Assembly: GCA_900491605.1 (NCBI GenBank)
Contig: UESW01004417.1
Location: forward strand, 169,363-233,362
Length of the DNA stretch: 64,000 nucleotides
Reading direction: 5' to 3'
DNA from: Calamus simplicifolius
Taxonomy: Eukaryota; Streptophyta; Magnoliopsida; Arecales; Arecaceae
Shown here: one piece after another, positions 1-10,077 of the stretch
Position numbering within the stretch: the stretch's first letter is position 1
Layout: every line of letters starts with the position of its first letter
Notes under the pieces: generated by a model
Databases searched by the model: none
The model's input: only the letters and a program-made list of their open reading frames with translations
Told to the model about the DNA's origin: nothing
Program-made: the position numbers and the translations under genes

Positions 1-1696
1 GTTGATGAATATGCTGAAAGATCAGTTATGATAAATCAATGCTAGAACACATGTTGCCTCCTTTCTTCCTGGGTAAACATAAGTAGCAGCTTATGTAATG
101 CAAAATTTGTTTGTGGTCCTATATGTTTGTGAAAGTACTACTTTCTGTGTTGTAGGTAATGCAAAATTTTAATAATCTTTCAAGAAACCATTGTGCCATG
201 AGTTGAGTATTAGCTTAATAATTCTATATTTAGAGACAATTAGAACTGCAAATTGGGAGACATGAGAGTGTGTTCAAAAGTCCTTAAGTTCACTTACCCA
301 CAAATTATATCAAAACTTGGTTGAGGCTGAGTCCTCTCAGAAGCACACGAATTCTAGGTTTACAACTAGATATGAAGTTGTTGCAACCATTGGAGGAAGT
401 TGCTTGGTTAGTAGTCATAATATTCTCTAGAATGTTGAATTTCTCTTCTGATTCATGATATGTAGTCTCTTGCTTTTTTGATATTACTTAAATAGTTGAA
501 GCATTTAAAGGGAAGATATGCTTAAGTTGCATTTGAAGCGTAAGTTCATTATATGGATGAGATGACTGCAACCTTGTTTTCTTTTGTTTTAGAAGTATAA
601 TACACTTTCCGTGAATAACAAATCGTAGGGGCTTATTGTATTTGCAAAGTATTGATGTCAGGAAGGAGGCTTACTAAATTTGATGAATATCATATCAACT
701 ATTAGATCATATTTTCAAGTTTTAAGCTATTAAATTTTTCTTCTGAGAGTTAGGTTGGTTCATATGTGTTGAAAAAAGAGAGAGAAAAAAGAATCTTCAT
801 GTTTCGATATGTTAAATTGCTGCTTCATGTAGGGGAAATGATGTAGGAGTTGCTTCTTTGTTAAGCTGAATGTTTTATGCAGTCGGTTGAGCATTTGATT
901 TTAGTACTGAATAAGGTTGCCTTGTATGCAAATTGTGATGTACAAGAAAATCCTCAAGATTGTGTACTCTCAATGTTTGAGATGGTATTGGTGTTGGTTT
1001 TGTATCCTCTTGCTTGTTACCTATTACTTTGATGAAACTAGAACAATTGTATTAACACCTCAACCAACAAATCCTTTCCCATTCCTATGATTGGTAATTC
1101 AGATCAAGGCATGTCTCATAAAAGTTTGCAAAGTCATTGCTACCAGTTATCAACTTGATGCCAACCCTTTGTATTGGTGCCAAATGCCTAACTAAGGCAA
1201 GTTTAGTCTATAAAGCAAGCTGCTGGGTGCAGAAACCTATCTTGTTTGTTATACAATCAAGCTTATGCAATTAGGGCGGAAGGTTTTAATCACAAAAGAA
1301 AAAATTTATGTCCTAGTATGTAGGTGAATTGGACCTGACATTATGCTAGGGTTCCATTAATAAGCCTTTAGAATTATAGTATGATGAGCTTTGTTTTGTT
1401 GCATATGATTTGTAAAATGTAAACGATACTGAAACAACTTACCGACATGTTAAAACTTAGAAGGTACTAGCAACCTTCAATTTTGTTAACCAGAAATTTT
1501 CTGAAGATGAAGAGGTCACTTACTATTTTCATTTTATTTTTTTCTTGGTATAGTACATTGATAAAGGGCATTTCCAATGTAAGTTAACTACAGCTATTTA
1601 CTTGGGACTACAAAGGACTCTTTGACTTCTCTTAATTAACACAAATGCATAGATAAACTTAGAATTAAACTAATAAAAAATTGCTTCAAAAGCATA
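1..1696. other. Intergenic DNA, no gene seen
   Basis: I see no open frame of useful length, no splice-flanked coding block and no RNA gene on either strand. The sequence is moderately AT-rich and unique-looking. It may be intergenic, or an intron or UTR of a gene lying to the left. Confidence 0.5.
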
Positions 1697-1810
1697 TTAC
1701 ATATCAACATTCTTCTCCTTAATATGCTGTTCTTGAACTCCAAGTAGCTCTCTAAAATGCTGAAACTTGTTTCTTGGAAATGCCTTTGTGAAGATAATTA
1801 CAATTTGTTC
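1697..1810 (-). pseudogene. Ty1/copia polyprotein C-terminal relic
   Basis: Read on the minus strand, this stretch gives about 37 codons containing IIFTKAFPRNKFQHFRELLGV and then a stop at 1697-1699. The pattern (D)IFTKALPRxKFxxLRxxLGV is the usual C-terminal end of plant copia polyproteins, just after the RNase H domain. No further RNase H or RT sequence is visible at higher coordinates, so this is a short relic. The recognition rests on that one motif. Confidence 0.6.
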
Positions 1811-2136
1811 ATCTTTAATTATATTTATATTTTATTGACTAATAAATTTAATTTTTTGTTTCAGGTTGATTGACTGGTGCTGCATTGGGACAACTGTTTT
1901 CTTTATGTTTTTTTTGTGAAAATTGTATTAGATCTTTTTTTTTTGGATTGTAAATCAAAGATGTTGCAGATTTATTAATATAGATAAATTATTTTTTATT
2001 AGTTTATACTTTTATTGTGTGTGTACAATTTAATTTTAATATTTAGTTTATATAATTTTGTAAAACAGGTACAGGTACCCAAACAAAAAAAATCTAATAA
2101 CCAAAAATAAAACGAATTAGAAAAATAACAAAATCC
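1811..2136. other. AT-rich spacer
   Basis: Very AT-rich sequence with T and A runs. No gene or clear repeat is seen. It leads directly into the subterminal repeats of the CACTA end, so it may be internal sequence of that element. Confidence 0.4.
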
Positions 2137-2665
2137 AGTATTAGCGACTACCTAGGCGGTCGCAAATGGCTTAAAAGGACCGCCTTTGCTCCTTCAGAAC
2201 AGAAAATAGAAAATAAAAAAATTAAAAATATATAGTATTAGCGACCGCCTAGGCGGTCGCTAAAGGCGTTCAGGCGGTCGCTAATAGTCAGAAAATAGCA
2301 AATAAAAAAAAAAAATATATAGTATTAGCGACCGCCTAGGCGGTCGCTAAAGGCCTTCAGGCGATCGCTAATAGTCAAAAATAGAAAATAAAAAAAAAAA
2401 TATATAGTATTAGCGACCGCCTAGGCGGTCGCTAAAGGCCTTCAGACGGTCGCTAATAGTCAAATTCTGCCCCCCTCAAGCGATCGCTCAAGCGATCGCT
2501 AATACTATAGCGACCGCCATTGGCGGTCGCTAAAAGTCTTTAGCGACGAGTTTCTGGCGGCCAGCATATGGCGGTCGCTAAGCGGTCGCTAAAAACTATT
2601 AGCGACTGCTTTTAACTTTTAGCAACCGCCTGTGGCGGTCGCTAAAAATATTTTTTCTACTAGTG
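2137..2665 (+). mobile_element. CACTA (En/Spm) element, 3' terminal region
   Basis: The right edge ends in CTACTAGTG. In reverse complement this is CACTAGTAGAAAAA, the standard terminus of plant CACTA transposons. Inside lie dense subterminal repeats built on GCGACCGCC/GGCGGTCGC. Four units starting near 2137, 2234, 2321 and 2406 are 85-97 bp apart; the last three each carry the same perfect palindrome, and further single motifs run to the edge. A matching CACTA start is not found upstream in the window, so the element is either 5'-truncated or starts outside. No transposase is visible here. Identification rests on the terminus plus subterminal repeat structure. Confidence 0.75.
2234..2440. 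repeat. Tandem palindromic subterminal repeats
   Basis: Three near-identical units contain the 20-bp perfect palindrome GCGACCGCCTAGGCGGTCGC, with cores at 2241-2260, 2328-2347 and 2413-2432. Each is extended symmetrically by TTA/TAA to 26 bp. Units are joined by A-rich linkers. In CACTA elements subterminal repeats of this kind are binding sites for the element's own DNA-binding protein; that role here is inferred from the family. Confidence 0.8.
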
Positions 2666-3061
2666 AATGAACTGGACGGGACTCAAAATAAATTAAACTT
2701 TATTTTTCAACTTAAGACTTGAATCATAACTAATCAGATATCCATAGAGGGTTAAGAATCCTCTGCTTGATCCTAGTGCTGCACCAATAAATCATCCAAA
2801 ATATTTATCCAAAATTTAATAACAAATATACATGTATGACAAAGATGGATGAGGATTGGTGGATCCCTACCCATATCCAATGAAATGCACCATTCATAAA
2901 TTACTCATAATAAAAAAATAATGTAATTTGAAGGTCTCTAATTAATTCATTAAATAATTAAAAAATATTATTAGTTTATATTATTTAAATTATCTAATTT
3001 TGATCAAATATATTTTTATATATACATGTACATATATGCAAAGATGCATGTATATGCACAC

Positions 3062-3109
<48 letters not shown>

Positions 3110-3779
3110 TGACTTTGCTACGTTCGAATGTGCTATCTACTCGGATTTCATTATGTCAAATTATGGGATATTGATGATTCAAACTATTAGATATAATTTA
3201 TTACCTACAGAAAATCTATATAATAAAAATAATGTGATGTGAAGTCTTTTAATTTATGCATCAAGTGGTCAAAGATATTATTGCCTAAATAACTTTTTTT
3301 TTTCGGGGGAGCCATTTGATGCATAAGATAGGGAGTATTAGGCTCATATAATTTTTAATATATAAATCTTTTAAAGTTATATAGATCACATGTAATAGTT
3401 CAGATCATTAATGTGTAACTCTCATAATCTAAATCTAGACTAAATCAGATTTAAGTGAAGATTATTTTATAAATTATTATTTATTTGTATATAAAAAATC
3501 TTATGCATGGAAGGTTAAGCAGCAAAATAGTGACTTTTCAGCTACTCAACTAATAGTGAATGAAATAATAAAAAAATAATACCTCAAGTACATTCTTTTT
3601 TTTATGTTATATACTTCTTGATGCTTTATGAATGCATCTCTAATAAAAAATTTTTGTTTTCTCTTAGTTCAGGGTAAACATATGACTTTTCAGAGCTTAT
3701 TTGGCTCTGCCACATATATGTGGCTAGCTATTAAAAGAATATCAAGAAATAGCCCCCTATAATTTTTTTTGCCCATATC
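2666..3779. other. AT-rich intergenic DNA
   Basis: No gene is seen. The stretch contains a (TA)20 microsatellite at 3067-3106 and otherwise AT-rich sequence with short T and A runs. Confidence 0.5.
3067..3106. repeat. (TA)n microsatellite
   Basis: Twenty uninterrupted TA dinucleotides. Confidence 0.95.
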
Positions 3780-4639
3780 ATCAACAATGACAATCGACCC
3801 TCTTATGATGAGCTTGTTCAGCAGCTTCAGCAAGCCAACGAAAAAATCGACACCATGTCCTCTGTGCTAGAGAATGTTATGGCCCGCATGACTGCGATTG
3901 AGATTTCACAGATTGCATTATCGAGCAACCCTCCACCTCCATCTTTCACTGACATCTTTGATGAGAGAGATTGAGTTGTCTATGCATTGTTCACTCTTTT
4001 GTCTTTTTTTTAAGCTGATATTAAATACTTTACTTTGGTTTAAAACATTTTGGTTGTATTTTGGATTTTGGACTTTGTTGATATATTTATTAATGCTATT
4101 TAGTTTCATGAAATTTAATTTAGAGTCATTCGTAACTAATTTGACTTTCTATAATGAATTTAATATTAGAAACAAGTTATATTTGCAATAATTTTAAATA
4201 AATTTACAATGAAAATAAAAATTATTTAGCAACGATCTCTTTTTCGCAATGAAACTAATTCATTGCAAATACTCATATTCAGTAACGAATTTGACTAAAT
4301 AAAACAATTGTTACTGAAAACATTTGCAACGAATTTTGTTTCAGCAACGAAAATAAAATTGTTGCAGAAATTCGACTTCAGTAACGAATTATCGTATTTT
4401 TTTGGAAAGTAGTAGCAATGAATTTTTTAGATTCCGTAACGAAATGTTTTCATTGCAAAAGGTAGACTTTCTGTAACGAATTATATTTGTTGCTAAAAGT
4501 AGTGATTTGAGCTTCAGCAACGAACATTCTGTAACGAATGGTAACGAATTTAAATTCATTGCGAAAAGTTTTTCGTAACGATTTTAGCACTTTCAACAAT
4601 GACAAAAATTCATTGTTGAAAGCCAAAAATCTTATGGTG
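3780..4639 (+). mobile_element. CACTA (En/Spm) relic: ORF tail and 3' subterminal region
   Basis: The right edge reads ...AAAATCTTATGGTG. In reverse complement this is CACCATAAGATTTTTGGC, one base away from the CACTATAAGAAAAATGGC-type ends of plant CACTA elements. The 400 bp before it is packed with AACGAA / TTCGTT-type motifs in both orientations (GTAACGAA, GCAACGAA, TTCATTGC), as expected of a subterminal region. Upstream, 3789-3974 reads as an open frame containing SYDELVQQLQQANEKIDTMS, then a Pro-rich SSNPPPPSF and a stop. That resembles the coiled-coil tail of an En/Spm-associated transposase. The rest of the element is missing. Confidence 0.55.
3789..3974 (+). pseudogene. Possible En/Spm transposase-associated protein, C-terminal tail
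   Basis: About 61 codons without a start codon at the left end. The reading gives a heptad-like amphipathic stretch (DELVQQLQQANEKIDTMSSV), a conserved-looking ENVMARMTAIE, and a Pro/Ser tail ending DIFDERD before TGA at 3972-3974. Position just before CACTA subterminal repeats supports a transposon-encoded protein. I recognise the style, not a specific family member, so the assignment is tentative. Confidence 0.4.
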
Positions 4640-6400
4640 ATTAGTCTGCCGACATCAGCCTCATCTCGGATAAGGCTAAAGCGAGGGTCAAACATCCACT
4701 ATATTTTACATCTCCGAGGAGACAAGGGATCGGAGAGGAATGAGAAGGTAGAAAAAAACCCAAGTTCCATCGATCCTAGGTAGGGCTTAGCTCGAGAGGA
4801 AGAACAAAGTGGTTGAGAAGCAACGACCAAAAGAAGTCGTCTTCGCATGGTAAGAAAATTACCGCCAAATGGATGGAGAATGGTGGAAGTGGAGCGTTTA
4901 TGGTAACAAGATGACAACGGAACTACAAAGAGATAAGGGAGATGGATTAAGGCTTGCAAAAGGGAACGAACAAGCAGTCTACTATGTATAGGGAGCAAAC
5001 ACGCTATACACAGCAAACCAAATTTAGTCGCCCTTTGCCATCCAAATGATTTCGGTCGGTTTCAAATACGTATGTTGTCACGAAGATATATACCTCATAT
5101 AAGGGCTCTAGGCAACAATCGTAAGCTAAAAGAAAAGCTTAATATTTACTTGATCGAATATCCCTCTTACTCATTTATGGGAGCTGTTAAAGCTCATGAA
5201 ATAACTATATTAGCAGGATTTGCTCCTCACGTACCATAATAGTTGGCATATCTCCAGTCCACACACCATAACTGTTTCGTAATAGAAGGAATATTTTCAT
5301 TGAGATTCTAAATCGTGAAAGGATGCTGCAAACCGTCATGAGTGGAAGGGGTTATGCACATGGATCCCATAAGGAATCTGATTTAGGTGGTTGACTGAAG
5401 GTCTTATCTAGGTAGCTGACTGGAGGTCCTATTCATGTCGCCGAGATCCTACCTGAGTGGCTGATTAAGAGTCCTACCGGGATTGCCGACTAAAGGTTGT
5501 TTGAAAGTATGATCATCACCATTAATTGGTGCTGCCTTATCATCCTATCACGTTACAAATTAAAATGCTTGTGAAACATATGTTATAAAATTGAATTCGA
5601 TACGGCAAAATTGTGTTATTGAATTGAATTGAATATATATAAGTCTGTCCAAAGTAAATGAATTAAAAATTTTATTTTATCGCTTCAGTTGTTAGAGAAA
5701 GTAGACTATGAAATTGAATTAGATAAGATAAGATGCGTTATTAAATTGAATGGGAGATATCCAACTATCACGCCAAACTCGATAGCTAGGTCAAATACCT
5801 GATGTAACCACATAACTCTTAAATGACATCCTAAAAATTACAAAAGACCTATTTTTTATAATTTATTAATTATATAATTATCAAATATAATTTAAATTCT
5901 AATCAATACTCATATAACCATTGGAGTTTAAATATTTTTACTATAATAAGCATGATTTAAATGTCTCTAGTGATTTTTAATGTTTCTCATACCAATCCAA
6001 TGCTAATAATCGAACCCAAGCATCGTGTGGATCTATAAAAATAAAAATAATAAAATATAGACTGAGCCTGGGCTCAATAATTAAGAATCCTCTACCCTGC
6101 ATCCCACACAATTTGAACTATCATTGTATATGTATAACATGTAACAAATGTTTATGAGCAATAATTCCTCATATATAATTATAACTTAATATAATGAAAT
6201 AATCATATTTGAATAATAAATAAATTATATTAACATCATGCGACATCATCAAAAGACTATAATGGAAAGGAAACACTCTCAAGTTACATAATAAACACAT
6301 GTACCAACTATGAGCATATCTTAGTTGAGGTTTAACGTTGAGATAATGGCAAGTTAAAGAATACATAAATGTAACACCACATCTAGTTGCCATAACAATC
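4640..6400. other. Intergenic, old repeat debris
   Basis: No gene is seen. Between about 5380 and 5510 short direct repeats of a GGTNGCTGACTGAAGGTCCTA-like motif occur three to four times, in the style of some plant LTRs, but I cannot find a partner LTR or a coding region. 5560-6400 is AT-rich and featureless. Confidence 0.4.
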
Positions 6401-6539
6401 ATGGCCGTCAGCGGCCTAACAACGAAGGACTATTGTCGGGGGCTCTCAAGAAAAACCATCCGATGACATCTGTCAGCCATAAGATTCTTCATGGTTATGG
6501 ATGCAACTTGGACCGAATTCAAAAGTCAGCCTGCTGAAC

Positions 6540-7160
6540 CCGATTTACCGCAGTGTTTAAACTCATGTTTGCCTAACCCGAAAGATCCGAATTTAATCCG
6601 GCACGGTTTGCAATTGACCCGGGTTAGGGTTGACCGCAACTTGAACCCGAGATAACCCGAACCTGAGGGTTATCCGAACAGGAATAGCTTATCGGCACCA
6701 GATTTTTAGAAGCATTGAAGGCGCCAATCAAATCAGACGAGATGGCCAACTTGAGGGGAGGAGGGCAAGGCCGTCGATCGGCGAGAAAAAGGATAAACAT
6801 AAAGGCGGACCACCCACACATTTCGTTTCACTTCTCACCTCCTCTTCTTTGTTTACGGCACCTCCTCCTCTTATTTTTTCAAGTAAGATTTTTTTTTAAT
6901 ACAATATAAAGCCCCAAGTCCAGCTTATGCGTTCGGCAAGGGATTTTGTTTTCATCTTGGGATCCATAATTCGATGTTTATTGCTTTGAAAAAAGCATTT
7001 TATTTTATTTTTTTCTCATCAACCCAAATTCCAATCCGAAACTCAACCCGAACCTGATTTTTAAAAATAGGGTTAGGGTTGAGGTTTTAAAATAGGGTTA
7101 GGGTTAGGGTTGATATTTTATAAATAGGGTTAGGTTAGGGTTGAGAGAAACCTGAGTTTC
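6540..7160. repeat. Degenerate AACCCGA / AGGGTT repeat field
   Basis: Two clusters (about 6540-6680 and 7020-7145) are rich in AACCCGAA, GGGTTAGGGTT and close variants. 7060-7145 looks like broken telomere-type repeat (AGGGTT runs of one to three units broken by TTTTAAAATA). The right border GTTGCACCCCTA is a common edge of small plant inverted-repeat elements. A left partner is not found. Confidence 0.5.
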
Positions 7161-7313
7161 ATAAGCCCGTTGCACCCCTATCCATGGTGCCATATAGGGC
7201 TAAAATGGATTGGATAGTAGTTATTTATATTTGTATCCATATTTTTTAACGGATATGAATACTAAACGGATATTAAAATTTATCCATATTTATTCTAAAT
7301 AGATACGGATACG

Positions 7314-7425
7314 AATCGGATTTCAAGCATATCCATATTTGTTATATACGGATACGAATACGAATCGGATATCAAGCATATCCATATTTGTTATATATGA
7401 ATACAAATACAAATCGATATTAAGT
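7314..7425. repeat. 49-bp tandem repeat
   Basis: A unit starting AATCGGAT(A/T)TCAAGCATATC occurs at 7314 and again at 7363, with a decayed third start at 7412. The spacing is 49 bp each time. Confidence 0.8.
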
Positions 7426-9163
7426 TAGTGGTTTGATACAAAAAATGCTATACTAAATTATATATTATTTCAAATTCTAAATTATCTTCTATTTCTTCAT
7501 TTCTATGTTTGAAACTATAACATTTATATGCTCTTTCAAAATTTATATTATATTTCACATGTATTCATTTAATTTTTTTTTTGATAAATATTTTTCTTAC
7601 TAATTATAATTTAAATAACTTTGTTTATATACTATTTCAAAATCTACGTTATATTTTTTATATATCTATTCAACTCTTTTTATAAATATTTTTTCTCACT
7701 AAAATTTATTTAAATAACTTATATTTTTTATATGTCTATTCAAATCTCTTTATAAATATTTTTTTTACTAAAAATTATTTAAATAACTTCATTCATGTCC
7801 TCTCAAATTAAAGCTTTGCTTTTTAGCATTATTTTATATGAAGAGTATAAGCACTAATAATATAATAATAATGATGATGAACTCCTCTTCTAACACTAAT
7901 TTAAGCAAAATTATTTTTTCTATTATTCCCTTAATTTTTATAATTTCATCTTTTAAATTCTTATATATAATAATTTTTAATTTATTTTTATTCTTATCTT
8001 TGCTTATATACCAAAATTATAACCATAAATCTTTTTTGCTTTTTCTACCTACTTAATTTTTCATACGCAAACTATGTTGATTCTTCTTCTAGTCATCATA
8101 TTTATTAATTTTATTAATTTTTAATTAATAAACTTATATTTTAAGTCACTAAATATATTTTTTATTATTTTTTGGACTAACTTTTTTACTCGTATTTATT
8201 CATAAGAGTTTGAAAATTCTTGCTTACTTTCATATCACAATCAGATGCTAATGTAATGTATCATTTGTGATATTATTGTAGTTCTTTATAAAATTATGTT
8301 GTATTAGGGCCTATGTTTTCATACTTTACTTACTTTCATATCACAATCATGTGCCAACTTAATACATCATGTTTAGGATCATCCTAATTATCATTATTAA
8401 ACTTTACGCTATATTAGGGTTTATCTAGACCATCACAAGTATCAGACATTCAAGCGGTTTTTCTATTCAAGTCATGTTCATAGATGAAAGGGTTGGATCA
8501 TGCTTGATCTCAGTCTAACCTAATTTTATATTTGAGTTTTGATTATAGACTCGGATCCAATCTATTTGTTTGTTGGATCAAATTAGATTTATAGAAAAAA
8601 TTTTAGGCTCAACAATTTAGATCTATCCGAGTTTAATATAAAATATTGCATTTAAGTTAGGCATCTAATTATTATTTTATTATTAAATTTAATAATTGAT
8701 AAATAAATGAAATCAACTTAAATATAAGTTTCTATTAAAAACTCTTAATTCTATCAAGTAAATGGTTATCTTTATGTTTATAATTATGATATTTAAAATA
8801 TTTACCAATTTAATTGAACACATTATAAATAAGAATCAATCAAGATAAATAAAAAAAAAGATATAATTAGAGGAAAAAAGATGAGAGAAGACTTGGTTGT
8901 TAAGATAAAAATGAATAATTAATTTAAATTAGAACCCATATAATAAATTTATAATGATAATTAGAATGAAAAAAAATATTATAAAAATTTATAGATTGAA
9001 AAAAATTAAATAACTCAACTCAAAACTTAAATTGGTTTAATTAAATGTCGTTAGATATAACCCACCCAATAACCTACGAATTCTTTATGACTCAGCAAGA
9101 CCTAACATAATGATCGAGTAAAAAAACGTGGTGAAGCCAAAAGCAAAACAGTCTCTGTCTCTA

Positions 9164-9266
9164 TCCTCTTCCCAATCTCATATAGCATGTCATTTTTTTT
9201 CGAGTAAAAAGAAGTCCTCTTCCCAATCTCATATGGCACGCTATTTTTTTTCGAATAAAAAAAAGA
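9164..9266. repeat. 51-bp tandem duplication
   Basis: TCCTCTTCCCAATCTCATAT starts at 9164 and again at 9215, followed in each copy by (G/A)GCA(T/C)G(T/C) and a T-run then CGA(G/A)TAAAAA. A weaker third relative lies near 9340-9390. Confidence 0.75.
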
Positions 9267-9620
9267 CAAAGTGGCAAGCCGACTGGTATGCCATTTTTTT
9301 ATTAAAAAAAAATGAAGAGGCATCGCCAGAAGCGGAAGTATCCGTTAGCCGTCTCTTTCTCTTTTCCAATCCTACGGGGCATGCATTTCTTCTTTCTTCT
9401 TTGGTTAGCCTCCGCATGTTAATAACATAAATTTAAAGAATTGAATACAAAACGGATATATCTAAAAAAAAAAAGATAAATCTGTTTTTGTATTTGTAGA
9501 TAAAGTTTTAGATTAAATATTTGGTTGGATACAAAATGAATATCCAAATATGATAAAATTCAAATATGAATATGGATACTGTCGGAATTTATTCGACCTG
9601 TTTCAGCCCTAGTGCCATGA

Positions 9621-10077
9621 CTAATTGAAATAGGGGTTTTCCCTTGTTGGACGACGGATGGAGCAAGAGAGATATCCAACCTCCCCAAAGTATGTTGATC
9701 CTTGGCTCTTACTTGTTGCAACTGATTGGACAGTCGCTTAATAGAAAAATGGCATGGCAAAATAGGGCAAGGCAAACAGGAAACATGGGCCTTTCATCCT
9801 TCTTCTGCACCTGCAACTTTGGGGTCCTACATCGTTGGTGGAGCTCAAGAGGGAACCATAGTGAAGGGCAGGGGCAATGGCAGTAGCAGTGATGGCTAAC
9901 TGAGGTAGCCAATGTTGGAAAAACAGGATGACTACCGGAAAGAAGAAGGAAAGATGGGAGAAAGGTTTTGATGGTTTTATCAAATCCTCTCACTCTTGGA
10001 AGGAGGGTTGGCTTTGTAGCTAAGCCTTGAAACAAAACCACCAAGTGCCATGACTCCACATTCCCTAAGCGGAGTAA
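9621..10077. other. Intergenic, no gene seen
   Basis: Short overlapping open frames on both strands have no recognisable domain and no splice context. I see nothing supportable here. Confidence 0.4.

Larger units (their letters stand above)
7190..9620. mobile_element. Candidate non-coding inverted-repeat element, about 2.4 kb
   Basis: The left edge has CATGGTGCCATATAGGGCT. The right edge, reverse-complemented, has CATGGCACTAGGGCTGAAA, giving an imperfect inverted terminal match. Just inside both ends are matching strings of the GGATACGGATATG type (in inverse orientation at the right end, ATCCAAATATG). The interior is over 75% AT and has no transposase. It could be a non-autonomous DNA transposon or just two related small elements in opposite orientation. 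Confidence 0.35.

Noticed and set aside
3898..4191. 97-codon plus-strand open frame
   Set aside because: It is in a different frame from the transposon-like coding tail at 3789-3974 and runs through AT-rich sequence with low-complexity Leu/Phe content.
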